This document shows, piece after piece, positions 53,101-64,000 of a DNA stretch of 64,000 bases. Under the pieces are notes generated by a model. That model saw only the letters and a program-made list of their open reading frames with translations. It did not search any database and was not told where the DNA came from. Within the stretch, counting starts at the first letter, position 1. Each line of letters starts with the position of its first letter. Made by a program: the position numbers and the translations under genes. Where the stretch lies: positions 371,417 through 435,416 of the forward strand of contig NW_011887298.1 in the NCBI RefSeq assembly GCF_000151315.2. The letters are read 5' to 3'. This stretch comes from Capsaspora owczarzaki ATCC 30864 (Eukaryota > Opisthokonta > Filasterea).

Positions 53101-54205
53101 CTCTTGGCTGGAGTTCAACGCCTTACACTTCGCCAACATGATCGGGAGAGACGCCTGTGAAGAAACGTAGCACCAACGGCAAGATCGAGTCGAGCCAAAC
53201 CTCTTGTTCCTGAAGCCACGCCATAGACGCACACACGCACACCCACAATGTTTCCAACGTGTTAGTCATGCCAATCTGATGCAACTTTCAGCATCATCCA
53301 ATCTGGATGCATCACAGCTTACCTCAGTTGTCTTGAAGCGTCGGAATTGTGCGTACGCCTTTTTAAAGTTCTGGACTTGCAATGGATCTCTGTCACCAAG
53401 CACACGATCAACCAAATATCAGAGTCAAAATCAAAAAATTCCGACAAAAAAAATCAACTCCATGTAGTGGTCCCGTTGATGGGAGCGACAGTGATGCATG
53501 CATTGAGGTTTGATAGGTTTTTTGTTCATAGTCCTCAGAAGCTGATTTCGCGCAATGTTGGACTCGCATTTTGTCCCATTAAGGATTGCGATACAGATGA
53601 TGAATGGCAAATGCACTACTCTGGGGGTGAATGATGATGGATGATGGATGATGATGATGATGAGCGAGAGGCCCAGTTTCAAAGCCTGCTTCTACCTCTA
53701 TCATTGAATCACCATTGCCGCCCAACTCCCGGACCCCGCAGACAACCCCCTTGCTCCCTCGACTCGATATCATGGCACAGAGACAAACCACTTGACGAAT
53801 CGAGAGCAGCAGGCTCGGCGCGAAGACTCACTTCAGAAGCGCGGCTGCAGGAACGTCGGGGACGGCGACGCCAGCGGCCGTCAGCGAAGGGCGCCCTGCT
53901 GGGACCTGCGCGGTCGACGCCGATCCAGATGCAGATCCCGCAGAAGACGCTGCGGCGAGCTGGGGCGCAGAGGCGGACTGGGATGCTCCAGCCGTTGTCG
54001 CTCGCTGGTCGGCCGCTGTTGTTGCTGCTGCTCCTGCTCCTGCTGCTGCTCCTGCCCCTGCGCCAGACTGAAGCTGGGGCTGGCTTGGAGCACCACTGCC
54101 ACTGCCACTGCTGCTGCTGCTGCTGCTGCCACTGCCTGGCGTTGGCGGACCAGTGTTGGTCGCTGCACGCGCAACCTTGTCTGCGAACGCTTTGAGGAAA
54201 CTCAT
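40630..54205 (-). CDS. WDFY3: WDFY3/ALFY (Blue cheese) homologue: BEACH-WD40-FYVE
   Basis: Fourteen exons: 53832-54205, 53323-53389, 53127-53209, 52881-52981, 47721-52769, 42508-47568, 42365-42432, 42110-42289, 41760-42002, 41516-41638, 41353-41412, 41127-41296, 40948-41018, 40630-40853. All phases agree; 3957 residues against about 3530 in human WDFY3. Contents: Ser/Ala/Gln-rich N-terminus, armadillo-like helical region, concanavalin-like domain (~1308-1440, FTYAAWVCVDDFGDADNHPVRL), PH-like domain (~3044-3214), BEACH (~3277-3547, YPVFPWIL, HFGTHYSS, FGYKQQGEAA), WD40 repeats, and a C-terminal FYVE finger with RRHHCRNCG. The join GISRDQSKVYVGDSAGR then DHWVRDD matches the WD-to-FYVE junction of WDFY3. 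In animals this protein links PI3P membranes to aggregate autophagy. Poly-Gln and poly-Ala runs interrupt exon 5. Two exons exceed 5 kb. Confidence 0.95.
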
Positions 54206-54502
54206 CAACAATGAGCCAGTCACTAATCCGATCAGAAAAACTCAGACAAAACAAAAAAAGCAAACAGTAATTCAAAAAGACGATTTATAAAAAGTCCACG
54301 CAAAACAACTCAAGCGAGTGTGTGGGCTTTGGTTGTGTGTGGGCTTCAATGCAAGAAACACTTTGGAAATTGCTGGATTGAGCTGCAGTGACTGTGTTTT
54401 CGACCACTGCAGTATTTCGGCGTTGGTCACTTTTCATTTTTTCTCATTCTCCTCTGTTTCACGAGTTGGGAAACGAAGAAAGGTTTCCGAGGGGGCAGCT
54501 GT
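54206..54502. promoter_or_regulatory. Compact divergent promoter, WDFY3 / NHE8-like
   Basis: Only 297 nt separate the two divergent start codons. A TATA-like TTTATAAAAA lies at about 54284-54293, roughly 210 nt upstream of the plus-strand NHE start. Both promoters and both 5'UTRs must fit here unless a 5'UTR intron exists. Confidence 0.5.
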
Positions 54503-57500
54503 ATGAAGCCCCAAACACGACGACGCGCACGAGCACGGCAGTCGCCACCACAATGGCGCGCAACGACTGCTGCTTCTGTGGCCATCACCATCGCCATTGC
54601 ACTCGTCGCAGCTCTGTCTCTCTGCGGCGCGCTCGCAGTCGTGGAGGCGCAGGAGGACGGCACAGTGGTGGTCGGCCGTGAGACGCTCGCTGCATCATCA
54701 TCACCATCACCGACAACGACGACGACGACGACAACCGTCCTGCCATCGGCAACACACACGCCCACGCCCTCGCCAACAGGCAGTCCCGACGAGCCCAACG
54801 CAGACGGCGGCGGCAACGGCGACGAGCTCTCGGTCAGCAGGACCATCTTTTTCATTCTGCTCGTGCTCGTTCTGTGCACGCTGCTCGTCTACCTCCTCAT
54901 CCGGACAAAGTTCCACTACATCCCAGAGTCTCTCGCTGTCATGTTCATCGGTGAGCTCAGACAGCAAAATTTTGCCCTGGCGCGAATGGAGATTCTGCCT
55001 GACCCATCACTCAAAATTGTGCTCACCCCGTATGTAAACCCGTATGACCTTGATCGCTGTCGTTCGTTTTTTGGGCTTTACGATTTGCATTGTAGGTGGA
55101 ATTCTCGGCATCATCACCCGATTGAGTGGAGACTACTGGACGAACGCAGAGCGGATTGATCCAACCGGGTTTTTCCTCATTCTGCTGCCTCCCATCATTC
55201 TCGAGTCGGGTTACTCGCTGCACAAGGTTTGTTTGCATTTGTTACTTGTGTTGTTTTGTTGACAAGAAAGTGGCTGTGAAGCATTGATCGTTGTGGGTTG
55301 GCCCTTTCGGTTTTCCTTTTGGGACTTGGTTTCAGGGCAACTTTTTCCACAATATCGGATCGATCCTAGTGTTTGCAGTGTTTGGAACCATCTTTTCCGC
55401 ACTCTGCATCGGAGCTGGCGTGTTTGGCTTGGGCGTTGCGGGAGTGAGCTATCCGCTCTCTGCCGTTGAGAGGTAAACAAACCCCCCCCCCCCCTCCCTC
55501 CACCTCGATGAGCTCGGGGCACTCGCAATCATGGTACTCACCCCTCCTTCCGTCGTGGTTTTTTTGCTCTCTTTCGGGTCCATGCCCCGCGACAGCTTTG
55601 CCTTTGGGTCTCTCATCTCTGCCGTCGATCCGGTCGCCACAATTGCCATCTTCAACGCGTTGGATGTGGATCCGACGTTGAATATGCTGGTCTTTGGCGA
55701 GAGCGTGCTAAACGATGCTGTTTCGATCGTACTCACCAAGTAGGGTGGAAGCGACATGTGATGGTTTTGCCAGCAGCGCGTTTTCGACGCTCATTTGCTT
55801 TTGCTTGTCTGTGTCGATTTGCTTGTGTGTGTGTGTTTACCTCTAAAGCACCATTATTCAGTTTGCTACCGAGGAAATCACCGTTGCCGTCACCCTTACG
55901 GCACTGGGCAAGTTTTGCCTGGTCGGCGTGGGGTCGGCCTTGATTGGCGTGCTGTTTGGTCTGGTCAGCGCTCTGTTGCTCAAGTTTGTCGCGTTGCGCA
56001 CCAAGCCTTCGCTGGAGTTTGCGATCGTGGTCATCTTTGCCTACGCTCCCTACTTTCTCGCCGAGTTTATCAGCATGTCTGGCATCATGGCCATTCTGTT
56101 TTGCGGCATTGTCATGGCGCACTACACGCACTTTAACTTGTCGCCCATCACCCAGATGACGACGCAGCAAGTCTTTCGCACGACTGCGTTCCTGGCTGAG
56201 ACCTCGGTGTTTGCCTACCTTGGTCTTGCTCTGTTCAGCTTTGCCGACTTGATCTTTTCACCATCGCTTCTTGTGTGGAGCATTGTGAGTTTTTTGGGTG
56301 TTTTTTGTTGCTGTTTTCTCTTTGTTGGACTCGATGCGTGGGTTGTTTTCTGACCGGTCGGCTCCATGGTGCTGCCTTGTTGCAGGTCTTGTGCTTTATC
56401 GGACGCGCTGCCAACATCTTCCCGCTCTCCGCTCTTGTCAACCGCTTCCGAAGTGTCAAAATCACCCCAAAGTTCCAGTTTATCATGTGGTTTAGCGGTA
56501 TGTGTGCCGTCAAGGACTGATCGAACGAGCGAGTGGCCGTTCTGCAGATGCGCTTGTTTCTCAACCACTACTTTTTGCCACCACCACCACCCCCCTCAAT
56601 AGGTCTGCGCGGTGCAATAGCCTTTGCGCTCTCCATCCATCTTCCGTTGACTGTGTTTTCGCACGAATCCCGCAGCGCCTTGATTGCGACGACTTTGGTC
56701 ATTGTTTTGTTCACTATTGTCTGTCTCGGCGGCACCACCCTGCCGCTCATCAAGCTGATTGGCGGTCGCCGCAGCGACCATGGCCCGCGCGCGTCAGATT
56801 CTGCCAATCCTCGGCGAGTGGTTATTTCCAAAACCCAAGAAATGGTACGAATGATGTCTGGGCCTTGCTCGGGGGTTTCTGGTGCAGTTTGGGGTGGTTT
56901 TCTGTGTGTGTGTGTTCCGCACCTCATGTTCAATGATGACAGGATGCCACCGTTGACGCCAGAGACATGGAAGGATCGACCACAACGCAGGCTCAGAGCT
57001 TTATTGAGAGGTTGGACACGAAATACCTGACACCCTTCTTCCGTAGAACGCTGACCTTGTCGGAGATTGACGCCGCACATTTCGAGCTTGAGACCATCAC
57101 GGGCAAGCGCTACACCCAAGTCTCAGCAACCGATTCTGATCTGGAGATTAGTCGCGCGACGTCTCCGCTTACTGCCGAGCTGGCACCTGTCGGCGAGGAG
57201 CAAGAGGAGGACAATGACGACGACATTCTCTTCGACGTGCATGGCAACAATGGTGACAGTGACGCGCTCCTCAACCGCGGTCGCCGACGAGGCGTGCCTG
57301 CAAAGTCGACACCAGCGTTCCGACGAGGAATCGTACGTCGCGGCCCTTCCAACAACAACAACAACAACCTGTCCAAGGCCTCGGATTCGAAAGGGAAGCG
57401 CAGGCTGGTTGTTGACAATGATGGCGGGGCCTTCAGTGGACTGTCCGAGCGTGATTTTACTACCGAACGCGAAGAAGGCAGTAGTAGTGCTTTGCCATTC

Positions 57501-57536
57501 GAATTTGAGAATGATCTGACCACGGCGCGGTCATGA
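54503..57536 (+). CDS. Na+/H+ exchanger, NHE8-like (SLC9A8 type)
   Basis: Eight exons, 54503-54950, 55096-55226, 55336-55472, 55596-55739, 55849-56284, 56386-56497, 56603-56844 and 56943-57536, give 747 residues. The gene encodes an electroneutral cation/proton antiporter, probably of Golgi or endosomal membranes by analogy with NHE8. Seen: an N-terminal hydrophobic segment that may be a signal peptide; a Ser/Thr-rich linker ([20 protein letters not shown]); membrane helices; the conserved blocks [38 protein letters not shown] and [15 protein letters not shown] (catalytic Asn-Asp); and [10 protein letters not shown]. The tail of ~230 residues is acidic in the middle ([11 protein letters not shown]) with a GRRRGV stretch. 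The match at the GYSLHKGNFF and [13 protein letters not shown] blocks is closest to NHE8 among recalled families. AATAAA occurs at 57670, 134 nt past the stop. Confidence 0.93.
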
Positions 57537-58353
57537 TCAGCATCACGAGAATGGTTTTCTTATCTTGCTTTCTCTCGTTCGATCGCTTTTATTGTCCTCT
57601 GAGGGAATTTTTTGAACACAAAATCCTGTGGGTTTCCTTCTGCATGCTAACTTATTTTTTGTACCAAGCAATAAATCACACTGCTGATTCACACCTGTCA
57701 AACCCTCAAACGCGGCCAAGCCCAGCACAAAACCGCGCGCAACGTGAAGTTGAACGAAAAGTGACGGAAATTGCCAAAAAAAAAAAAGGAAAATAAAAAA
57801 ATATCAATAAAAAAAAAACTTACTTTCCTAAAGTGAAAATCAGCTCTTTTCATCGTTGATCCTCGCACGTCTGTCCAGGGGATCGAACGGGACAGCTCCG
57901 TTACCAGTGTGCTTGATTTTGTGTGAGAGTTCTGGTGAAGCGAACGAAGGCGATAAAGTGAGAAACTGCAAACCAAACAATTGAAAAAAAAAAGCAAAAA
58001 AAAAAAAAAAAAAACTCTGCCAACCTAAAAACCGACCTTCCTAATGCGAAACCACAATGAGATGAACGCAAGAAGTAGCTTGTTCCTCGTGGTCCTGCCC
58101 ACCGATGCTGCCAGCTCAATGTCGACTCTGTTGATCCCCGCTGTGGTGCGCTTATCTTTGTCTCTTGGTGCGTCGCTCGTTTGCTTCCTCAGACGTAGTT
58201 GCACTTTGAAAGTTGAAGGTTTCGTGATCTTGATTTTCCATCCCAAAACAGAAATAGATCATTATTCTTTTTTTTTTTCTCTGTTTTTTTTTTTCTCTAT
58301 TTTTTTTTTAATTGATTTCTTCTCGATCTTCTTCTTCTTCTTCTTCCCCTGCG
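57537..58353. other. Spacer before ADAM-TSP1 copy 2
   Basis: Holds the 3' end of the exchanger gene (AATAAA at 57670) and the promoter side of the second protease copy. It contains A runs (57777-57788, 57988-58013), T runs (58267-58310) and a TTC repeat just before the ATG. No coding exon is recognised. Confidence 0.5.
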
Positions 58354-61300
58354 ATGCTCGTTCGCAAGTCAACGACGCGCATGACAGCTGCGCTGGTGCT
58401 GCTGGCGGTGGGCTCGTCGCTCGCTGTGCTGCAGGCCGCCGCCTCGCGCACAACTTCAACTGGTAATTCTGGTTCCATCAATTTTTTTTTTTTTTTGTGG
58501 TGACCCAAATCACCGCCGCGGTCTCCTTTTGCACCCGACACCAGACACCAACGACACCCATCTCTCTCTCTCGCTCTCTCTCCCCCCCTCTCAAATCGAA
58601 GCGACACCCAGTCCTCCCCTGCTCTCTGCGGCGGCTTTCGTGGGCCCCATTGACGAGCTGGGCAATAAAACTCGTTTTAAAAGAACTTCAACGATTTTGT
58701 GGTTGGTTGCTCTGGGCCACCCGCGTTTGCCATCCCCCCTCACCCGCCCCTTTCCGCTTCCCCGTCCACATCTTTCTCCCCTTTCGTGGCACCGTTGTTT
58801 TATGCATTCATGTTTTGGCATCGAGTGGTCGCAGCGCTCGCGTCGCCACAGCCATCGCAAGCTGGTTTTTGTGGTTGTCAAGCCTATTTCCCGATGTCCG
58901 TCTCCGACTTGCTCGCTCCTCGTTCTTCCATTGATGCCTGGCGCCTTTCCCCTTCCTTCCTTCTTGCGCTTCGGCTCTCGATTTTCCTTTTTACTCAGCT
59001 GCTCCATTGTCGAGTGCGCGGCTGGCGAGTGCATCGCCTTTTTGCCGTTCCGTGACATTCGTGTTTTTCGTGTGATGTTCAAGTTGCCAAATTGAGTTTC
59101 GCAGCAGCATCACAAGTTCAGCGGCTTTTGTTTGCCGTGTGAAATGCCGTCTTCAGCCACCACGACAATTCTCTCATACGAGGCATTGCGTTCGCTTTGG
59201 AGGACAGTGAAAAAAAGTCGAGATCAAACAACAACCAACAACAAACAAACTAAAACAAACAAAAACATGCAAAAATGAAAAAGAGCGGCAAAATTTCGCG
59301 CCAAGTTGACTCACACCTTCTCATCGGCACGAATGCCGAATACTTTTCCCTTTATTGGAATTTGTTGTTGTTTATTATGACGTTGTTTTTTTTTATTGTT
59401 GATGTTGTTTTTCTATTGTTGATCTTGGCTGACTTGGTTGTTTTTGTAACCATTTTGGAAATTTGCGACAGATTATTTCTCGACACCGCAGCTGAGCAAG
59501 ATTTACGCCGTGACAAGGGCCTCCGTGCGCGCCAACGATGCCAACTTGGAGGCCGACCATCGCCGCCAGGTCTGGGACGCGGTGGAGCCTCAACATACTT
59601 CTTTGCGCCGGCGCCAAACCACCGTTCAGGACGCAGACGAACTGGAGCACTGGAACCCGGAACGCCCATTCCCCGATCACATTGAAGTCTCATTCACCGC
59701 GGCTGACGGCTCTGCGGAAACCGTTCAAGCAGAGCTTGTCTACGGCTTTTTCGCCGACACGGCGCGAGTCTTCACAACCTCAACGGTCAATGGTGTCCAG
59801 GTCATTGAGCAGCATCGACCCGTTTTGCGGGCGTATCACGGACAAACCCTCACCGGACACCTCGTGTCTGTCGTCCTCCACGACGAGCCCGACTCGTTCC
59901 AGATGGTTGTTTTTGATCCGGCGGGCCACTACACCATCGAGCCGGCCATCCGTCATCTCCCCGACGTCGAGTCGCAGACGCAACGCCGCGCGCTCCAGGA
60001 TGCGACGATGGCAACTGGCTTGATTTTGTTCCATGGTGTGGACGATGTCCAGGAGACGTTGAGCGATGCCGTGTTGAAAGACGAGGACAATGCTCGCCGC
60101 GCTGATGGTGCCAAGTCCCGCTCGCCCATTCCCCTGGCCAAGAGCATTCGCTTGCCCTCTGGCAACCAGCGCCGCGTCGCCCAGTGGACCAACTGCCTCC
60201 CAGCATCCGTTACGACTACGCAGGCCATCAACGTCGGGTATGCCATCGATGCGGGCTACTACCAATTCATGGGATCCAGCACCACGAATGTCCAGTACAG
60301 CGTTGTCGAAATCATGTCCTCGACGAACATGCTCTACAAGGCACAACTGAACGTGGTGATTCGGACGTCTACCCTCGACATTCGTACGACAACAAACTCG
60401 GACACGTGGAACCAAATCCCATCCACCCCGGGATCCCAGAGCTGCGGCCTGACCATCAACCAAGCACTCACTTCGTTTCAAACTTGGCGCCAAGCCAAGC
60501 CGGCAACCGAGACCAACGGTCTGTATCACTTGCTGACGTACTGCTACCCGTCTCCCGGAACCGTGGGCTTGGCCACAGTGGGCTGCCTGTGCAACCGCCG
60601 GTATGGCGGCGTTTCTTCGACGTCCTCGCAGACCTGGATTACTGTGGCTCACGAGATGGGACACAACTTTAACGCCCAGCACACTTTTGACGTCGGTGGT
60701 CTCATGGACTATGGCGATGGCACGTACCTGGGCGAGTACCAGTTCCACCCCAACAACAAGGCCGAGGTTTGTTCGCACATGACCGCCAGCAGGGCTGCCA
60801 ACTATGCCGGTACCTACACGGTGCCATCTTGCTGGAGCAACTACCAAGCCATCTGCGGCAACGGCAATATCGAGCCGGGCGAAGATTGCGACGACACGTC
60901 TGCGTGCTGCTCCAACTGCAAATTTGCCAACCCGAGCTATGAATGCTCTGGTGGCCCCTGTTGCACATCCTGCATGTTTGTGATGCCAAACACGCTTTGC
61001 ATGAGTTCGAAAGGCCAGTGCATGAACGGCCGCTGCGTCAACCTCGCCGGTGGTTGCGAATCGTACAGCAACGTGAAGATGTGCCCGACGTCACCCGTCA
61101 CCACCAGTAATCAGTGCGCGTTGAATTGCAAGTACAGCTCCTCGTCCTCTTGCACCCCTGCTTCTTCGATTGGTGGCATCGTTACGACACTGTTTTTGCC
61201 GCTCGGCACGGTGTGCTCAAGGAGCCCTTACAGCACTTGCCAGACGTCTGGCAGCAGCGTCGCCTGTCTGGCTGCCACCATCTACACTTGGAACACTGGT

Positions 61301-64000
61301 TCTTGGTCTGCATGCTCCCCGTCGTGCGGCGCTGGCACCCAGACCCGCACCGTCACTTGTGTCAATGGTGCGAGCACAACCGTTTCCGATTCTCTCTGCA
61401 CCGGTACAAAGCCAGCCACCTCACAGTCCTGCAACAACGGTGCATGTGGCTCGTATGCTTGGCAACAGTCTGGATTCGGCGCGTGCTCTGTGCCCTGCGG
61501 CTCTGGCACGCAGACGCAGACGGTTCAGTGCGTGAATACTGCTTCCGGCAACGCCGTTGTGGCTGACTCCTTCTGCACCGGCACCAAGCCGAGCACATCT
61601 CAATCGTGCTCGTCGACTGCGTGCGGTTGGTACACTGGCTCGTTTGGCGCATGCTCCCCGTCTTGCGGCGCTGGCACTCAAACTCGCACTGTCGAGTGCC
61701 GAACCAATGCAGGCAACGGTGTGGCTGCCTCATCGACTTATTGCACTGGCACTCAACCTGCTACTTCGCAATCTTGCAACAATGGCGCCTGCCCTGCTTA
61801 CGCTTGGCAGCAATCTGGATTCGGCGCGTGCTCTGTGCCCTGCGGCTCTGGAACGCAAACTCAGACCGTTCAATGCGTCAACACCGCTGCTAGCAACGCT
61901 GTTGTTGCCGATTCCCTGTGCACCGGCACCAAGCCAAGTACCTCTCAATCGTGTTCTTCGACTGCGTGTGGCTGGTTTACTGGCTCGTTCGGTGCATGCT
62001 CTCCTTCTTGTGGCGTTGGCACACAGACGCGCACTGTCGAGTGCCGAACGAACGCTGGCAACGGTGTTGCCGCTTCGTCCACGTATTGCACTGGCACTCA
62101 GCCTGCTACTTCACAATCGTGCAACAATGGCGCCTGCCCTGTCTACTCTTGGCAGCAATCTGGATTCGGCGCTTGCTCTGTGCCCTGCGGCTCTGGAACA
62201 CAAACTCAAACCGTTCAGTGCGTCAACACCGCTGCTAGCAACGCTGTTGTGGCCGATTCCCTGTGCACTGGCACCAAGCCGAGCACATCTCAATCCTGCT
62301 CGTCGACTGCGTGTGGCTGGTTTACTGGTTCGTTCGGTGCATGCTCTCCTTCTTGTGGCGCTGGCACCCAAACCCGCACTGTCGAATGCCGAACGAACGC
62401 TGGCAACGGCGTTGCCGCTTCGTCCACGTACTGCACTGATACCCAGCCAGCCGCTTCGCAATCTTGCAACAACGGTGCATGCGGTAGCTACGTTTGGCAA
62501 CAATCTGGATTCGGCGCTTGCTCTGTGCCCTGCGGCTCGGGAACGCAAACTCAAACTGTTCAATGCGTCAACACCGCTGCTAGCAACGCTGTTGTTGCCG
62601 ATTCCCTGTGCACTGGCACCAAGCCAAGTACCTCTCAATCCTGCTCGTCGACTGCGTGTGGCTGGTTTACTGGTTCGTTCGGTGCATGCTCTCCTTCTTG
62701 TGGCGCTGGCACCCAAACCCGCACTGTCGAATGCCGAACGAACGCTGGCAACGGCGTTGCCGCTTCGTCCACGTATTGCACTGGCACTCAGCCTGCTACT
62801 TCACAGTCTTGCAACAATGGCGCCTGCCCCGTCTACGCTTGGAAACAATCTGGATTTGGCGCTTGCTCGGTGCCCTGCGGCTCTGGCACGCAGACTCAGA
62901 CCGTCCAATGCGTCAACACTGCCGCTGGCGACGCGATCGTGTCTGATTCTCTCTGCACTGGCACCAAGCCAAGCGCTTCTCAATCGTGCTCCTCGACTGT
63001 TTGCGGCTGGTATGCAGGCACGTTCGGTGTTTGCTCTGTGACTTGCAGCGGCACTGGCACCCAAACGCGCACGGTCGAGTGTCGCACAAACGGCGGCAAT
63101 GGAGCGACGGTTGCAGACACGTATTGCTCTGGAACCCAACCCGCTAGCTCGCAGTCATGCAACAATGGAGCTTGCCCAACGTATGCTTGGCAGCAGTCTG
63201 GTTTTGGAGCCTGCTCACCATCTTGCGGAGCCGGCACACAGACCCAAACCGTTCAATGCGTCAACACTGCTGCCGCCAACGCTGTCGTGTCAGATTCCCT
63301 CTGCACTGGCACCAAGCCCAGCACTTCTCAGGCTTGTAATAACGGCGTGTGCCCCTCGTACTCGTGGCAGCAGTCTGGATTTGGTGGCTGCACGCAACCC
63401 TGCGGCGGAGGAACGCAATCTCAAACCGTGCAGTGCGTGAACACTGCTGCTGGAAATGCAGTCGTGGCCGATAGCTTGTGCACCGGCACAAAGCCGGCGA
63501 CCTCTCAATCCTGCAACACTGGCGCTTGCCCCAGCTACTCGTGGCAGCAGTCTGGCTTTGGTGCTTGCTCTGCCTCTTGCGGAACCGGTACTCAGACCCA
63601 AACCGTGCAGTGCGTCAATACTGCCAGCGGCAACACTGTTGTTGCCGACTCGCTTTGCAGCGGCACAAAGCCCGCCTCGTCGCGAAATTGCAACACGCAC
63701 GTTTGCCCACCCGCCATCGATTGCTCCTGCACTGCTTGGTCTGTGTTTGCCCCTTGCTCGGTGTCCTGCGGCTCTGGCGTTCAAAAGAGCTACCGCACCT
63801 GCACGGAAGCTCGGGATGGAGGTCGCACGTGCGCCCAGCTCGGCCTGACCAGCACGGTTCGTCAACAGGCGTGCAACACTCAGGCTTGTCCAGTTGATTG
63901 CTCGTGTGGCGCGTGGACTGGACCGACCGCTTGCTCTGCCACGTGCGGTGGCGGCAAGCAGACCTACACTCGCACCTGTACCGAAGCCTCGGCTGGCGGC
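58354..64000 (+). CDS. ADAM-like metalloprotease with TSP1 repeats (copy 2), cut by the window edge
   Basis: Exon 1 (58354-58462) is a signal peptide (TRMTAALVLLAVGSSLAVLQ). After a 1009-nt intron, exon 2 (59472 onward) stays open to the window end. The intron sits at the same place and phase as in copy 1, and the next residues (DYFSTPQLSKIYAVT) parallel copy 1 (EYFSTSDIYKLYPVT). Then come a prodomain, a catalytic domain with HEMGHNFNAQH near 60649-60681 and Met-turn GGLMDY, one disintegrin/Cys-rich module (CGNGNIEPGEDCDD), and TSP1 repeats 1-15 plus part of 16, in the same order as copy 1. The second disintegrin module of copy 1 is absent. The part past about 62275 matches copy 1 in every stretch compared. 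Whether the LamG, membrane and SH3 parts follow lies outside the window. Confidence 0.92.
61445..62827 (+). repeat. Four tandem 345-bp TSP1 dimers (copy 2)
   Basis: The counterpart of the copy 1 array at 29815-31197, in opposite orientation, with the same number and order of repeat types. The first two dimers show many silent differences from copy 1, while the last part matches it. Confidence 0.93.
62275..64000 (+). repeat. Inverted-repeat arm B (pairs with 28642-30367)
   Basis: This arm is the reverse-complement match of arm A. Its left boundary lies between a run of identity and the first differences near 62262-62270 (CTGTGCACTGG against CTCTGCACCGG). It is open at the window's right edge, so its true length is unknown. 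Confidence 0.92.

Noticed and set aside
53154-53164. A splice acceptor at TTCTTCACAG inside WDFY3 exon 53127-53209
   Set aside because: Using it would leave a 28-nt exon; the sequence upstream is open in the same frame and gives EQEVWLDSILPLV continuing without a break, so the longer exon is preferred.

Overview
The window is nuclear DNA of a unicellular eukaryote. The genes are split by many short GT-AG introns, coding DNA is GC-rich, and introns and spacers are crowded with A/T homopolymers. The gene set points to a unicellular relative of animals (Holozoa): a WDFY3/ALFY homologue with a C-terminal FYVE finger, an ADAM-like protease with thrombospondin repeats, laminin-G and SH3 domains, a leucine-rich-repeat receptor with tyrosine motifs, a multi-LIM protein, ABRACL and CCDC28. 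A filasterean such as Capsaspora would fit, but that is an inference from style and gene content. No viral or transposon remains were recognised.

Layout, left to right: a protein kinase, cut by the left edge (1-2243, -); a 4.1 kb non-coding stretch; an 18-exon LRR receptor (6398-9945, -); a broken copy of that receptor's tail (11188-11401); sphingosine kinase (11607-14284, +); a LIM protein (14569-16743, -); ABRACL/costars (17279-17764, +); cullin-1 (18051-21368, -); a CCDC28 homologue (22694-23481, -); an unrecognised nuclear-looking protein with an SQ cluster (23607-26082, -); a 2376-residue ADAM-TSP1-LamG-TM-SH3 protein (26617-34643, -); Yme2/RNA12 (35340-38836, +); mitochondrial ribosomal protein uL15 (39075-40402, +); WDFY3/ALFY (40630-54205, -, 3957 residues); an NHE8-like Na+/H+ exchanger (54503-57536, +); and a second, oppositely oriented copy of the ADAM-TSP1 gene (58354 to beyond 64000, +). 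Every complete exon chain proposed here keeps the reading frame and adds up to a whole number of codons.

There are no operons. Neighbouring genes share no pathway beyond two mitochondrial genes side by side (Yme2 and uL15m). Several genes point to animal-like cell-surface and adhesion biology: two membrane-linked metalloproteases, an LRR receptor whose tail carries an exact ITAM spacing plus an NPxY motif, and a LIM scaffold.

The most notable features are: (1) the LRR receptor, in which fifteen consecutive exons are each exactly 72 nt and each encode one 24-residue repeat; (2) its ITAM-like tail; (3) the protease architecture with a cytoplasmic SH3 domain; and (4) the inverted pair of protease genes, about 30 kb apart, whose last 1.7 kb in the window matches wherever I compared it while the upstream parts have diverged, which looks like recent gene conversion or a partial duplication.
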